From: a virus
Length of the DNA stretch: 64,000 bases
IMG/VR virus record: IMGVR_UViG_3300025030_000081
Span: 1-64,000 of that record
Reading direction: 5' to 3' (one strand)
Of the stretch, positions 55,504 through 63,949 are shown piece by piece. The translations under genes were made by a program, and so were the position numbers. Numbering within the stretch: the first letter of the stretch is position 1; each line of letters opens with the position of its first letter. The notes below the pieces were generated by a model that saw only the letters and a list, made by a program, of their open reading frames with translations, made no database searches and was not told where the DNA came from.

Positions 55504-55787
55504 CAAATCCAGCGTGCTTAGATTATATATATGGCGTTCAGTGGTCTGTTTTCCTCAATGGTTTCGCTGGGTTAGTATTTCACTTCTTGTAATTATTTTA
55601 CAGGAAGTCTTTCTTCTTGTGCATAGACTACAGGAAGTGTATTGTGCGTGGCAAGAAGTCATTGTAGCTAAAGGTACAGGAAATTGTGGAAGCTACCGAT
55701 GACCAATGACTAGTGGGTGGTGCAGGTGAAGCAGCAGTTCTGGTAGTCTCCGTGGCGGCGGCGCAGGACAACAAGGGGGATAAAACA
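55504..55787 (+). promoter_or_regulatory. Gap with AGATTATAT element and TACAGGAAGT hairpins
   Basis: No gene was found in this 284-base gap. It holds GTGCTTAGATTATAT (55514), related to the repeats at 54400-54525; an 11-bp hairpin ACTTCTTGTAA/TTACAGGAAGT (55582-55608); a second CTTCTTGT/ACAGGAAG hairpin (55613-55637); and a fourth TACAGGAA at 55675. A regulator binding ACTTCYTGTA/TACAGGAAGT is the simplest reading. Confidence 0.5.
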
Positions 55788-56048
55788 ATGGGACCAGCTC
55801 GTGAGAGAAGGCAGCAGGTGGCACTGACCGAAAACCGGTATCGAAGGAAGAGCGACATGATCGAAGCCGTGGCGAAACTGAAGACGTACTCCATGGGCGA
55901 GCAGGCGCTGATCATCGCCAAGGCCGGGGAGCTGATGGGAGGGAACAAGAGAATGGAGGCATCGGCGGCGATCTTCCGAGCGATCGAGAGTTGGACAGAG
56001 AGGCGCCAGAAAGTGCAGGGGGAGGGCGGTCATGGGCAGGCTGCTTAG
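55788..56048 (+). CDS. Helical basic protein
   Basis: The ATG at 55788 with AAGGGGGA upstream gives 86 residues. It begins MGPARERRQQVALTENRYRR and continues in long helices (MIEAVAKLKTYSMGEQALII). The basic start could bind nucleic acid. It overlaps the next gene by 17 bases. No family is recognised. Confidence 0.66.
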   Translation: MGPARERRQQVALTENRYRRKSDMIEAVAKLKTYSMGEQALIIAKAGELMGGNKRMEASAAIFRAIESWTERRQKVQGEGGHGQAA

Positions 56049-56292
56049 AGAGGTGATGGCCGAGGGCTACCGCAACCCACCACCGGAGCTGATTCCCGAG
56101 CTCCTGTTACTGGGTGAGCTGGAGCATGTTCAGCTTTCCCTGGATAACGGCCAGGTTATCGAGATGGACATGATCAGGTACAAGGGGATGGATTACGCCA
56201 TGAAGGTCATCGACGGCGGGGTCTGGTATGGGACCAGGACCGAGCTGTTGGGCAAGGGGTTTCAACAACCGATAAGGGAGGAGATGGAATGA
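56032..56292 (+). CDS. Hypothetical small protein
   Basis: An 86-residue protein. The first half is helical and Leu/Glu-rich (PPELIPELLLLGELEHVQLS); the second is beta (VIEMDMIRYKGMDYAMKVID). Start and stop overlap the neighbouring genes, so it is translated as part of a three-gene set that ends with the Tad2-like gene. Confidence 0.66.
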   Translation: MGRLLREVMAEGYRNPPPELIPELLLLGELEHVQLSLDNGQVIEMDMIRYKGMDYAMKVIDGGVWYGTRTELLGKGFQQPIREEME

Positions 56293-56789
56293 AGAAATAT
56301 GTGGGCGTGAAGTTGGTACTGGCAGAATTGATGAATCTCGGTGAGTACAACACACTTAGAGGCCAAGAGTTGCCGGCCGAGCAGGATCCGGCGACTGAGG
56401 GTTACCTGGTTGAGTATCTGGATATGGAAACAGCCCACCATCCGGAGTTCGCTCCTGGTTACATATCCTGGTGCCCGAAGGCCCAGTTCGAGAGAGCCAA
56501 CCGTGCGATTGACGGTATGACCTTCGGCCATGCAATCGAGCTGGCGAAGACAGGACACAGGATCGCCCGGGCCGGCTGGAACGGGAAGGGGATGTTCGTG
56601 GTTTATCTTCCTGGTTACCTGGAAGGGATCCTGGCCAACGAGGTCACCCAGCAGGCGTTCGGGTATGTCGGCCCGGAACTGCATAAGGTGCGGCCGTATC
56701 TGGTCATGCGCTGTGCCGACGGCACGCACCAGATGTGGCTCGCTTCGCAGAGCGACATTCTCGAGGAGGATTGGGTAGTGGTGCAGTAG
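56289..56789 (+). CDS. Tad2-like (DUF2829) anti-Thoeris protein with N-terminal domain
   Basis: A 166-residue protein. Residues 77-166 match the DUF2829/Tad2 pattern: MTFGHAIELAKTGHRIARAG, WNGKGMFVVYLPGY, RPYLVMRCADGT and WLASQSDILEEDWVVV. Tad2 proteins bind and remove the cyclic ADP-ribose signal of Thoeris defence. Residues 1-75 form a separate domain (MKKYVGVKLVLAELMNLGEY, PGYISWCPKAQFERANR) that is often fused to this family in phages. Its place among early-type genes fits an anti-defence role. A hairpin terminator follows. Confidence 0.83.
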   Translation: MKKYVGVKLVLAELMNLGEYNTLRGQELPAEQDPATEGYLVEYLDMETAHHPEFAPGYISWCPKAQFERANRAIDGMTFGHAIELAKTGHRIARAGWNGKGMFVVYLPGYLEGILANEVTQQAFGYVGPELHKVRPYLVMRCADGTHQMWLASQSDILEEDWVVVQ

Positions 56790-56800
56790 GCAAAAGAAAA

Positions 56801-56827
56801 GGGCTGGATGGCGGCCAGCCCTTCTCC
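56801..56827 (+). terminator. Hairpin terminator after the Tad2-like gene
   Basis: GGGCTGG (56801-56807) pairs with CCAGCCC (56815-56821), then TTCTCC. The T run is weak, so termination may be partial. Confidence 0.6.
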
Positions 56828-56880
56828 ACTTCGGAGGATACCACAAGCAAGGAGGGAACTTGTGATGGGGCTGTTATATT

Positions 56881-57357
56881 ATGAATAACTTGATAAATCA
56901 AGATGTAATTAACATTGACTTAAAAAATAACGAGATACTCATAAGGAAGCGCAGCCACAGATCGATCCGCGCACCGTTCTCAGTAGTGAGTATGCTAACC
57001 AACAAGAAACAGAGAAGGCGGGTGATTCAAATGGATGTCTTTGATTTACTGGATAAAGTTAGCAAGGGCGCCTTCAGCGTGTTCAACAATTTGAAGTACA
57101 ACCGGTCTGAGGAAGACAACGTCACCCAGTATGTCGGCGACGAGATGAACAAGACAGAGAGGGAGAGCCTGAGCAGGCGTCTGAAGGAGCTGAAGGATGT
57201 GGGTTTGATCAGGCGGGTTAAAAAAGAGTTGAAAAGTGGTGGCGGAAAAGTTTATACATTCAAAGACCCGCGGAACACATTCATCATCAACCCGGAGATG
57301 ATCCGCTGTCAGGACCACGACGAGGCGGAACACCTATGGAACCAGTGCACCAAATAA
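56881..57357 (+). CDS. Winged-helix DNA-binding protein
   Basis: A 158-residue protein with a helix-turn-helix/winged-helix core: MDVFDLLDKVSKGAFSVFNN, NKTERESLSRRLKELKDVGL, followed by IRRVKKELKSGGGKVYTF as the wing. The arrangement resembles RepL-type and MarR-like regulators. The N-terminal 20 residues are AT-rich in codons. It precedes the terminase genes and could control late gene transcription or replication start. Confidence 0.75.
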   Translation: MNNLINQDVINIDLKNNEILIRKRSHRSIRAPFSVVSMLTNKKQRRRVIQMDVFDLLDKVSKGAFSVFNNLKYNRSEEDNVTQYVGDEMNKTERESLSRRLKELKDVGLIRRVKKELKSGGGKVYTFKDPRNTFIINPEMIRCQDHDEAEHLWNQCTK

Positions 57358-57369
57358 GCGAGGCTATTA

Positions 57370-57606
57370 ATGGCAATTACCGATCTTCGTGAAGTGAGGT
57401 GTGGCAAGGATCCCGCGGCCATCCTTGAGACTCTCGACCACATCAGGGAGCAGATACTCTCCGGTGAGGTTATCGGCATCATGGCGGTTCTCGACCATCC
57501 GGACGGAAAGTACACGACTGTCGGTTCAGGAAGTCCCGATTCCCGACAGACGGTAGGCGGGCTGTTCGAGCTTGCCATCCGACGTGCGGGGTTCGAGTAC
57601 AGATGA
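57370..57606 (+). CDS. Hypothetical small protein before terminase
   Basis: A 78-residue protein (MAITDLREVRCGKDPAAILE, GEVIGIMAVLDHPDGKYTTV). The Gly/Ser-rich middle (GSGSPDSRQTVGG) and the helix before it suggest a small alpha/beta fold. It sits 12 bases after the winged-helix gene. Function unknown. Confidence 0.66.
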   Translation: MAITDLREVRCGKDPAAILETLDHIREQILSGEVIGIMAVLDHPDGKYTTVGSGSPDSRQTVGGLFELAIRRAGFEYR

Positions 57607-57627
57607 GCAACCTAAAGGACAGACTCA

Positions 57628-58329
57628 ATGAAAGCAGCGCATAACACGCCGATCACGATCGAGGAGTTCAAGGAAGCCCTGCCGGCGCACATACGCAAGA
57701 CGGTCAACCAGGACGTGCTCGACACCATCAACGCGGGCATGTCGGATCCCGAAGTGCTGGCCGTCTACCGTGAGAACGTGATAGGCCTGACGACCGTGCT
57801 GCAGGAAGGGCGCTTCAAGATGAGCGACTACCTGAGCGCGGTGAAGTTCGTCAGCCACAAGCTCTTGGGGGACAACAACATCGTCGCCTGGTCCAAGACC
57901 TTCCCCGACCGGTACAACGCCATGCGTCAGAGGGGCAATTCCTCCAGCGAGATAGCTTCCGTCTGTTCCCGTTACGGCACCAGCAAGCTGGTGATACTGT
58001 TACTGGGTCAGACGATGATGCCGACGCACATCCTCAATGCCCCACTGTACCAGAAGGCGATCAATGTGCAGGCCGATCTGATGATGAACGCCAAGAGCGA
58101 GAAGGTAAGATCCGACGCCGCGGCAAATCTTTTGTTGACATTGAAACCGCCTGAGGTTAAGAAGGTGGAGTTGTCGATCGGACTGCAGGAAGATTCAGCC
58201 ATTACTCAACTACGAGAGTCCACGATGGCACTAGTCAACCAGCAGCGTCAAATGATCGAACAGGGGGCATTGTCAGTGCGATCTATTGCCGAGAGTAAAC
58301 TGATTACCATCGATGTGACGGATGCCTAA
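57628..58329 (+). CDS. Probable small terminase subunit
   Basis: A 233-residue helical protein directly before the large terminase, overlapping its start by eight bases. The middle holds MSDYLSAVKFVSHKLLGDNN and DRYNAMRQRGNSSSEIASVC, helix-turn-helix-like in pattern, and the C-terminal end is flexible. Position, size and coupling fit TerS, which recognises the packaging site. No direct motif proves it. Confidence 0.72.
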   Translation: MKAAHNTPITIEEFKEALPAHIRKTVNQDVLDTINAGMSDPEVLAVYRENVIGLTTVLQEGRFKMSDYLSAVKFVSHKLLGDNNIVAWSKTFPDRYNAMRQRGNSSSEIASVCSRYGTSKLVILLLGQTMMPTHILNAPLYQKAINVQADLMMNAKSEKVRSDAAANLLLTLKPPEVKKVELSIGLQEDSAITQLRESTMALVNQQRQMIEQGALSVRSIAESKLITIDVTDA

Positions 58330-60949
58330 GCCTGTACTGGAAGGCACCACCTACCCCAAGAAGACAGTGATTGAGTGGTTGAACTCGGTTGATTACGGTA
58401 ACGACCTCTTCTACGTTCCTGATGCATTCGCCCTCGAATTCCTAAACTTCATCAAGATGGTCAACGGTGATGCCGGGGAGGAACACACCTCTCCGGTTAC
58501 CCACCTGCGCATGCTGGACAATGTCCATGGACCTGACCAGAAGATCCTGAACATGTGCAGTCGCGGTTTGGCGAAGACTACCCTGATGGGTGAATACCTG
58601 TTCCTCTACATCGCCGTCTATGGCGAGATCCCCGGTTTCGGCAAGGTGAACCTGGCGCTGTATGTCTCGGACAGCATCGAGAACGGCGTCAAGAATATGA
58701 GGAAGAACCTGGAGTTCCGCTGGGAGAACAGCGCCTTCCTGCAGAAGTACGTGCCCACGACGCGCTTCACCGATATCCGCTGGGAGTTCGTCAACGCCGA
58801 CGGCCGGGTGTTCGTGGTGAAGGGGTACGGAGCCAAGGCACTGGCTCTGGACAGCAAACTGTTTACGATTAATGGCCTAACCACGATTGGGGAGTGTCGG
58901 GTGGGGGATCAGATTTTTGGAGCAGACGGAAAGCTCACGACTATCACCGCCAAGAGTGAAATGTTTCACAAGCCAATGTACCAGTTGAGTCTTGCTGATG
59001 GGCGTTCGATCCGGGCGTCAGAAGATCATCTAAACCCAGTCGTAATCAATACTAACCCAAACAACACTGTGCGCTGGGAAGAGAAAGTACTGACTACTTT
59101 GGAGCTGATGGAACAGCCACTACTCCATACCAAAAAGGGAAATCTGAAACATCGAGGCACCTCTAGCAAGAGCTTGGTATTCGTAAAAAACATTGAACCG
59201 CTACAGTACCCAGAGGCTAACCTTACTATTGACCCGTACACCTTGGGTGTTGTGATTGGGGATGGCCGGATTCGCAAGGATTGTGGGTCAGTGGAATTGA
59301 CCGTGAGCTCTGACGAATTGGCCCACTACCATGCTCAAGTGCCCTACGAGTTCGGAAAAATTTACGTGGATCCAAGATCCAGTGCAGTCACTCAGAGTAT
59401 CCGGGGATTGGGCAAGCGGCTTATGGTAATGAAGCTCAACGTACGTGGGGAGCAAAAATTCATCCCTCCCGAGTACTTCTTAGGTTCTATCGAACAGCGC
59501 CTAGCCTTGCTGCAGGGGCTGATGGACACGGATGGCACCGTCTTAGAGAACGGACGAATGAGTTTTACCAGTTCGTCGCGCCAATTGGTGAATGACCTGG
59601 CTTGCCTGGTACGTTCCTTGGGTGGCACTGCTGGTCCTATCTGCAAGCACTCTAGCGCGGAGGCATACCGGGTTGAGAGTTGGATGCAACTTAACCCATT
59701 TCGCCTAGCCCGAAAGGCTGCCCGATTTGTGGCAAAAATTAAGCATGTGGCTGTGGTGTCAATCGATCGAATTGCTGATGAACCCAGCCAGTGTATCGCG
59801 GTGAATAATGACGAGCATCAGTTTGTCACCGAATGCTATTTTCGTACTCACAATACCGGAGTCCGCGGTGCCAAGGAAATGGGTGTCCGGCCGCAGCTTG
59901 CGGTCCTGGACGACCTGATCTCCGATGAGGATGCCCGGTCGGAGACCGTCATCAAGTCGATCGAGAACACCGTCAACAAGGCGGTCAACTTCGCTCTGCA
60001 CCCCACCCACTCGAAGATCCTCTGGTCGGGCACACCCTTCAACGCGCGGGATCCCTTGTACAAGGCGGTGGAGTCCGGTGCCTGGAAGGTCAACGTCTTT
60101 CCGGTCTGCAACCAGTTCCCCTGTTCGCCGGCCGACTTCCGCGGCGCCTGGGAGAGTCGCTTCCCTTATAGCTACGTGAAGCAGCAGTACGACTTCGCGC
60201 TGGCACAGGGGAAGATCGCCGACTTCAACCAGGAGCTGATGCTTAGGATCATGAGTGAGGAGGACCGGCTGATCCTGGACGGGGACATCCTCTGGTACAA
60301 CCGCTCCAACCTGCTCGCCAACAAATCCAAATTCAACTACTACATCACCACCGACTTCGCCACCAGCGAGAAGCAATCGGCTGACTACTCGGTCATCGCG
60401 GTATGGGCACTGAACAGCAAAGGTTTTTGGTTCCTGGTGGACGGGATCTGCAAGCGGCAGACGATGGACAAGAACATAGAGTCCCTGTTCATGTTCGCCC
60501 AGATCTACAGCCCGCAGCAGGTGGGCATCGAGATAAGCGGCCAGCAGGGCGGCTTCATCCCCTGGATCCAATCGCAGATGCTGGATCGGAACTGCTACTT
60601 CACGATGGCCAGCGACGGCAACAGCAACGCCCCGGGGATCAATCCCAATACAAACAAGATGGTGCGGTTTAACATAGTCGTGCCCTGGTTTAAGTCACAC
60701 ATAATGTTCTTCCCGAATGAGCTGAAGGACACTCCGTTCATCCAGGAGTACCTCGCTGAACTTCAGCTGGTTTCTCCTGCCGGATTCAAATCCAAAAATG
60801 ATGATTGTCTTGACACAATCTCCATGCTATCTTCCCTCAAAGTTTGGCGACCGTCTGAAGCGGCGGAAATGATCCGGCGTAAAGACGATATGTGGGACAT
60901 TGAGCAAGAAAGTATTGACGACTGCGCATTAAGCTCGTATGTTGTGTGA
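58322..60949 (+). CDS. Large terminase subunit with intein
   Basis: An 875-residue precursor. The ATPase has Walker A CSRGLAKTTLMGEY (about 79-92) and, after the intein, Walker B QLAVLDDLISDEDA. The nuclease begins at YITTDFATSEKQSADYSVIA with its first Asp, followed by QVGIEISGQQGG and KNDDCLDTISML carrying the other acidic residues. The intein (173-511) splits GYGAK from TGVRG, so the mature enzyme has 536 residues, near the size of N4 gp68. It cuts and pumps DNA into the prohead. It overlaps the small subunit gene by eight bases. Confidence 0.93.
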   Translation: MPKPVLEGTTYPKKTVIEWLNSVDYGNDLFYVPDAFALEFLNFIKMVNGDAGEEHTSPVTHLRMLDNVHGPDQKILNMCSRGLAKTTLMGEYLFLYIAVYGEIPGFGKVNLALYVSDSIENGVKNMRKNLEFRWENSAFLQKYVPTTRFTDIRWEFVNADGRVFVVKGYGAKALALDSKLFTINGLTTIGECRVGDQIFGADGKLTTITAKSEMFHKPMYQLSLADGRSIRASEDHLNPVVINTNPNNTVRWEEKVLTTLELMEQPLLHTKKGNLKHRGTSSKSLVFVKNIEPLQYPEANLTIDPYTLGVVIGDGRIRKDCGSVELTVSSDELAHYHAQVPYEFGKIYVDPRSSAVTQSIRGLGKRLMVMKLNVRGEQKFIPPEYFLGSIEQRLALLQGLMDTDGTVLENGRMSFTSSSRQLVNDLACLVRSLGGTAGPICKHSSAEAYRVESWMQLNPFRLARKAARFVAKIKHVAVVSIDRIADEPSQCIAVNNDEHQFVTECYFRTHNTGVRGAKEMGVRPQLAVLDDLISDEDARSETVIKSIENTVNKAVNFALHPTHSKILWSGTPFNARDPLYKAVESGAWKVNVFPVCNQFPCSPADFRGAWESRFPYSYVKQQYDFALAQGKIADFNQELMLRIMSEEDRLILDGDILWYNRSNLLANKSKFNYYITTDFATSEKQSADYSVIAVWALNSKGFWFLVDGICKRQTMDKNIESLFMFAQIYSPQQVGIEISGQQGGFIPWIQSQMLDRNCYFTMASDGNSNAPGINPNTNKMVRFNIVVPWFKSHIMFFPNELKDTPFIQEYLAELQLVSPAGFKSKNDDCLDTISMLSSLKVWRPSEAAEMIRRKDDMWDIEQESIDDCALSSYVV
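58838..59854 (+). mobile_element. Intein with LAGLIDADG endonuclease in large terminase
   Basis: A 339-residue intein. It starts with Ala (ALALDSKLFTINGLTTIGE), has the block B RASEDHLNPVV, and ends QFVTECYFRTHN before Thr. This is the class that begins with Ala instead of Cys or Ser. Two LAGLIDADG helices are visible, YTLGVVIGDGRI and LALLQGLMDTDGTV, so it should be an active or recently active homing element. Codons are richer in A and T than in the terminase. It lies shortly before the Walker B strand. Confidence 0.92.
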
Positions 60950-60980
60950 AAGTTGAGTCAGTTCTTACAAGGGGCATCCA

Positions 60981-61694
60981 ATGCTAAAGCTTAAAGATCT
61001 GTTTACATTGCTTGCCGCCGGGGATCTTTCCAATGTCTCGCTGGGCAGAGACAGTTATGGCGAGATCAATGAGACTGAATACCCGAAAGTGATCGGGGCC
61101 ATCAATCTCGGGTTGGTGGAGCTATGCAAACGCTTCAGGCTGTTGGAGAACGAGCTGCTGCTCCATGTCACTCCCGCCACCTCGCTCTACTACTTACGGG
61201 ACGCTAACGTCGTAGGACTGGTGCCGAGTCCCACCAGGTACATCGAACTGCTGAGCGGCCAGAGCAGCGTGAACATCATCGAGGTCACCGGGGTATTCGA
61301 TTCCGCCGGTAACGAGATCATAATCAACAACCGGCACACCACGCCAAGTATTGTTCAGGCGGCGACGGATACCTTACGGTTTAGCGGACTGACTGCCGCA
61401 ACCACGTATAACGTCGTCTACCAGGCGCACCCGGACAAGATTGATTTAAACACCGCCTACAGCTCGGAGACCTGCATACTTCCGGTACCCGATGCGGTGA
61501 TCGAACCGTTAATGTTTTACGTAGCTCACCGCATATACAAGCCGGGCGGAGTTAACAACTCTGCAGCCAATGCCGACAAAAGCGCCGGTTACCAGCAGCA
61601 GTACGAACTCTCGTGCCAGAAGATCGAGCTGCTTGGTTTAGGCATACAAAACTGCGACAGTGAGGATACATTTGCCGCGAAAGGGTGGGTCTAG
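60981..61694 (+). CDS. Virion protein between terminase and portal (N4 gp67 position)
   Basis: A 237-residue protein (LKDLFTLLAAGDLSNVSLGR, YPKVIGAINLGLVELCKRFR, LPVPDAVIEPLMFYVAHRIY). The C-terminal helix pattern with 'EPLMFYVAHRIYKPGGVNN' is typical of head-completion or adaptor proteins encoded next to the portal in podophages. It is four bases from the portal start. A role as head-to-tail adaptor is inferred from position and size. Confidence 0.75.
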   Translation: MLKLKDLFTLLAAGDLSNVSLGRDSYGEINETEYPKVIGAINLGLVELCKRFRLLENELLLHVTPATSLYYLRDANVVGLVPSPTRYIELLSGQSSVNIIEVTGVFDSAGNEIIINNRHTTPSIVQAATDTLRFSGLTAATTYNVVYQAHPDKIDLNTAYSSETCILPVPDAVIEPLMFYVAHRIYKPGGVNNSAANADKSAGYQQQYELSCQKIELLGLGIQNCDSEDTFAAKGWV

Positions 61695-61697
61695 TCT

Positions 61698-63884
61698 ATG
61701 GGCATGACGGAAACTGTTGATCCGGCTGGCGTCGAAATCGCTCCAATGACCAATTGGAAAAACGAGCCCAAGGTCTCTGATCTGAAACAGAACCTGGACG
61801 ACGCCGAGATCGACCATAGCGGCCATAGAGCTAATGTCACCCGCTGGCTGAACAGTCGGGCTGCGGTGCGGGCGAAGGTTGAGGGGCGTTCCAACGTGGC
61901 GCCTAAGCTGATTCGCAAGCAGGCCGAGTGGCGCTACTCCTCGCTGTCGGATCCGTTCCTGAGCACGCCGGATATCTTCAACGTCTATCCGGTCACGGCC
62001 GGCGACATCAACCGGGCGAGACAGAACGAGCTGGTGCTGAACCAGCAGTTCAATACCAAACTGGATAAAGTGAAGTTCATCGACGACTATGTCAGAGAGG
62101 CTGTGGACATCGGCACGGTCATCGTCAAGCTCGGCTGGGTGACTGAAGAAGAGGAACGCACCGAGACTAAATCGAGTTACCGGTACCTGCCGGATAACAC
62201 CGGCAAGCTGGCTGAATACTACATGCAGCTGATGCAGATGCGTGTGGAGGATCCGGAAGGCTACGCTGACCACAGCACGCCGGGCATCGATCACGCCCTG
62301 GAATTGTTTCAGCAGAGTGGTGTTGCCATGTTTGCCAAAGAGACAGGCAAGGTCACCGTCACCAAGATGGTCGAGACCAAGAACCAGCCGGTAGTCGAGA
62401 TCCCACTAAGCGAGAACATCATCATCGATCCCTCCTGCGGCGGTGACATCAGCAAGGCTCTCTTTGTCGGTGAGAAGTTCCGTTCCTCGCTGTCGGCATT
62501 GAAGCGCGACGGCAAGTACAAGAACCTGGACAAGATAAACGTCAAAGCCCTGCCGAGCACGATAGCCGAAGAAGCGACCACGACACCCCAGGCAGATCAG
62601 TCCACCTTCAGCTTCAAGGACAGCCCGCGCAAGCAATTCACCGTCCACACCTATTGGGGCGAGTGGGATATCAACGGCGACGGTACGACCCGGCAGATCG
62701 TCTGTTCCTGGGTAGGGGACGTCTGTATCCGGAAAGAATTGAATCCCTTTCCCGACCAGCTGCCGCCGTTCGTGAAGGCGGTCTACATGCCGGTACGGGC
62801 GTCCGTCTACGGTGAGCCTGACGGTGAGCTCCTGAAGGATAACCAGGACATCATCGGCGCGGTCACCCGCGGTGCGATCGATTTGATGGCCAAGTCGGCC
62901 AACAGTCAGACGGGCATGCGCAAGGACATGCTGGACGTAACCAACAAGCGCCTGTACAAGAAGGGCGCCGACTACGAGTTCAACGCCAGTGTGGATCCCG
63001 CACACGGCGTCTACCAGCACAAGTTTCCGGAGATCCCCCGGTCGGTCTTCGACATGCTCGGTGTCCAGAACAACGAGGCGGAGAGCCTGACAGGTGTCAA
63101 GGCGTACTCCTCTGGCATCAACTCCGGGGCGCTCGGTGATGGCGCGCGCAACGCCGGCCGGGTGCTGGATGCCGCGGCCCGGAGAGAGCTCGGGATTCTG
63201 CGACGCCTGGCTCAGGGCATCCTGGCCGTCGGCCGGAAGATCATCGCCATGAATGCCGAGTTCCTGTCCGAAGAAGAGGTGGTCAGGATCACCGACCGGA
63301 AGTTCATCCAGGTACGCCGGGACGACCTGGCCGGCAACTTCGATCTGCGCCTGGTCATCTCGACCGCGGAAGAGGATGCGGCCAAGGCTGAAGAGCTGGC
63401 CTTCATGCTGCAGACCGCCGGACCGAACATGGACCTGGAATTCTCCAAGATGATCTGGGCCGACATCGCCCGCCTGCGCAAGATGCCCGGGCTGGCCGAC
63501 CGGATCGAGAAGTTCCAGCCGCAACCCGATCCGCTTGCCAAGGCCAAGGCCGAGATGGAGGTTGCGCTGCTCCAGGCCCAGATCGCCAAGGAAGAGGCGC
63601 TGGCGCAGAAGCACCTGGCGGAAGCTCAGGCAGCAGGCGGCCGAGGACTCAGGGATGCCACCCAGGCGGACCTCAACCAGGCCAAGGCAGGGGAGGCATC
63701 GGCTAAGGGTGAGCTGCACCGCTCAGAGGCGGACAAGGGCAACCTGGACTACATGCAGACGGCCGACGGCACGAAGCACATGCGCGAGCTGGAGAAGCAG
63801 GACCAGAAGGACGGCAACGCTCTGGCGATCGCGGTTGCCAAAGAGAAGGCCAAGCCGGTCAAGCCGGTAGTCAGTAAGAAGTAA
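61698..63884 (+). CDS. Portal protein (N4 gp59-like)
   Basis: A 728-residue protein, close to the size of the N4 portal. Features typical of portals include VKAVYMPVRASVYGEPDGEL, LKDNQDIIGAVTRGAIDLMA, and the segment ARNAGRVLDAAARRELGILR. The C-terminal 150 residues are a long Ala/Glu/Lys-rich helix (AKAEMEVALLQAQIAKEEAL) that would form the barrel or crown. It follows the terminase genes in the usual order and forms the twelve-part ring for DNA entry. Confidence 0.88.
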   Translation: MGMTETVDPAGVEIAPMTNWKNEPKVSDLKQNLDDAEIDHSGHRANVTRWLNSRAAVRAKVEGRSNVAPKLIRKQAEWRYSSLSDPFLSTPDIFNVYPVTAGDINRARQNELVLNQQFNTKLDKVKFIDDYVREAVDIGTVIVKLGWVTEEEERTETKSSYRYLPDNTGKLAEYYMQLMQMRVEDPEGYADHSTPGIDHALELFQQSGVAMFAKETGKVTVTKMVETKNQPVVEIPLSENIIIDPSCGGDISKALFVGEKFRSSLSALKRDGKYKNLDKINVKALPSTIAEEATTTPQADQSTFSFKDSPRKQFTVHTYWGEWDINGDGTTRQIVCSWVGDVCIRKELNPFPDQLPPFVKAVYMPVRASVYGEPDGELLKDNQDIIGAVTRGAIDLMAKSANSQTGMRKDMLDVTNKRLYKKGADYEFNASVDPAHGVYQHKFPEIPRSVFDMLGVQNNEAESLTGVKAYSSGINSGALGDGARNAGRVLDAAARRELGILRRLAQGILAVGRKIIAMNAEFLSEEEVVRITDRKFIQVRRDDLAGNFDLRLVISTAEEDAAKAEELAFMLQTAGPNMDLEFSKMIWADIARLRKMPGLADRIEKFQPQPDPLAKAKAEMEVALLQAQIAKEEALAQKHLAEAQAAGGRGLRDATQADLNQAKAGEASAKGELHRSEADKGNLDYMQTADGTKHMRELEKQDQKDGNALAIAVAKEKAKPVKPVVSKK

Positions 63885-63949
63885 CAAGCGCTCAGCGCAT
63901 ACTATAACTCTAGCCCGACAACGGGGCAGAGGACACAAGGAGATTCACC

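Noticed and set aside
58838-59854. Intein region considered as a separate LAGLIDADG gene or intron
   Set aside because: The frame is open through both junctions and has both splicing blocks (Ala start, HN-Thr end), so it is translated with the terminase.
62406-63719. 437-codon open frame on the minus strand
   Set aside because: Antisense of the portal gene.
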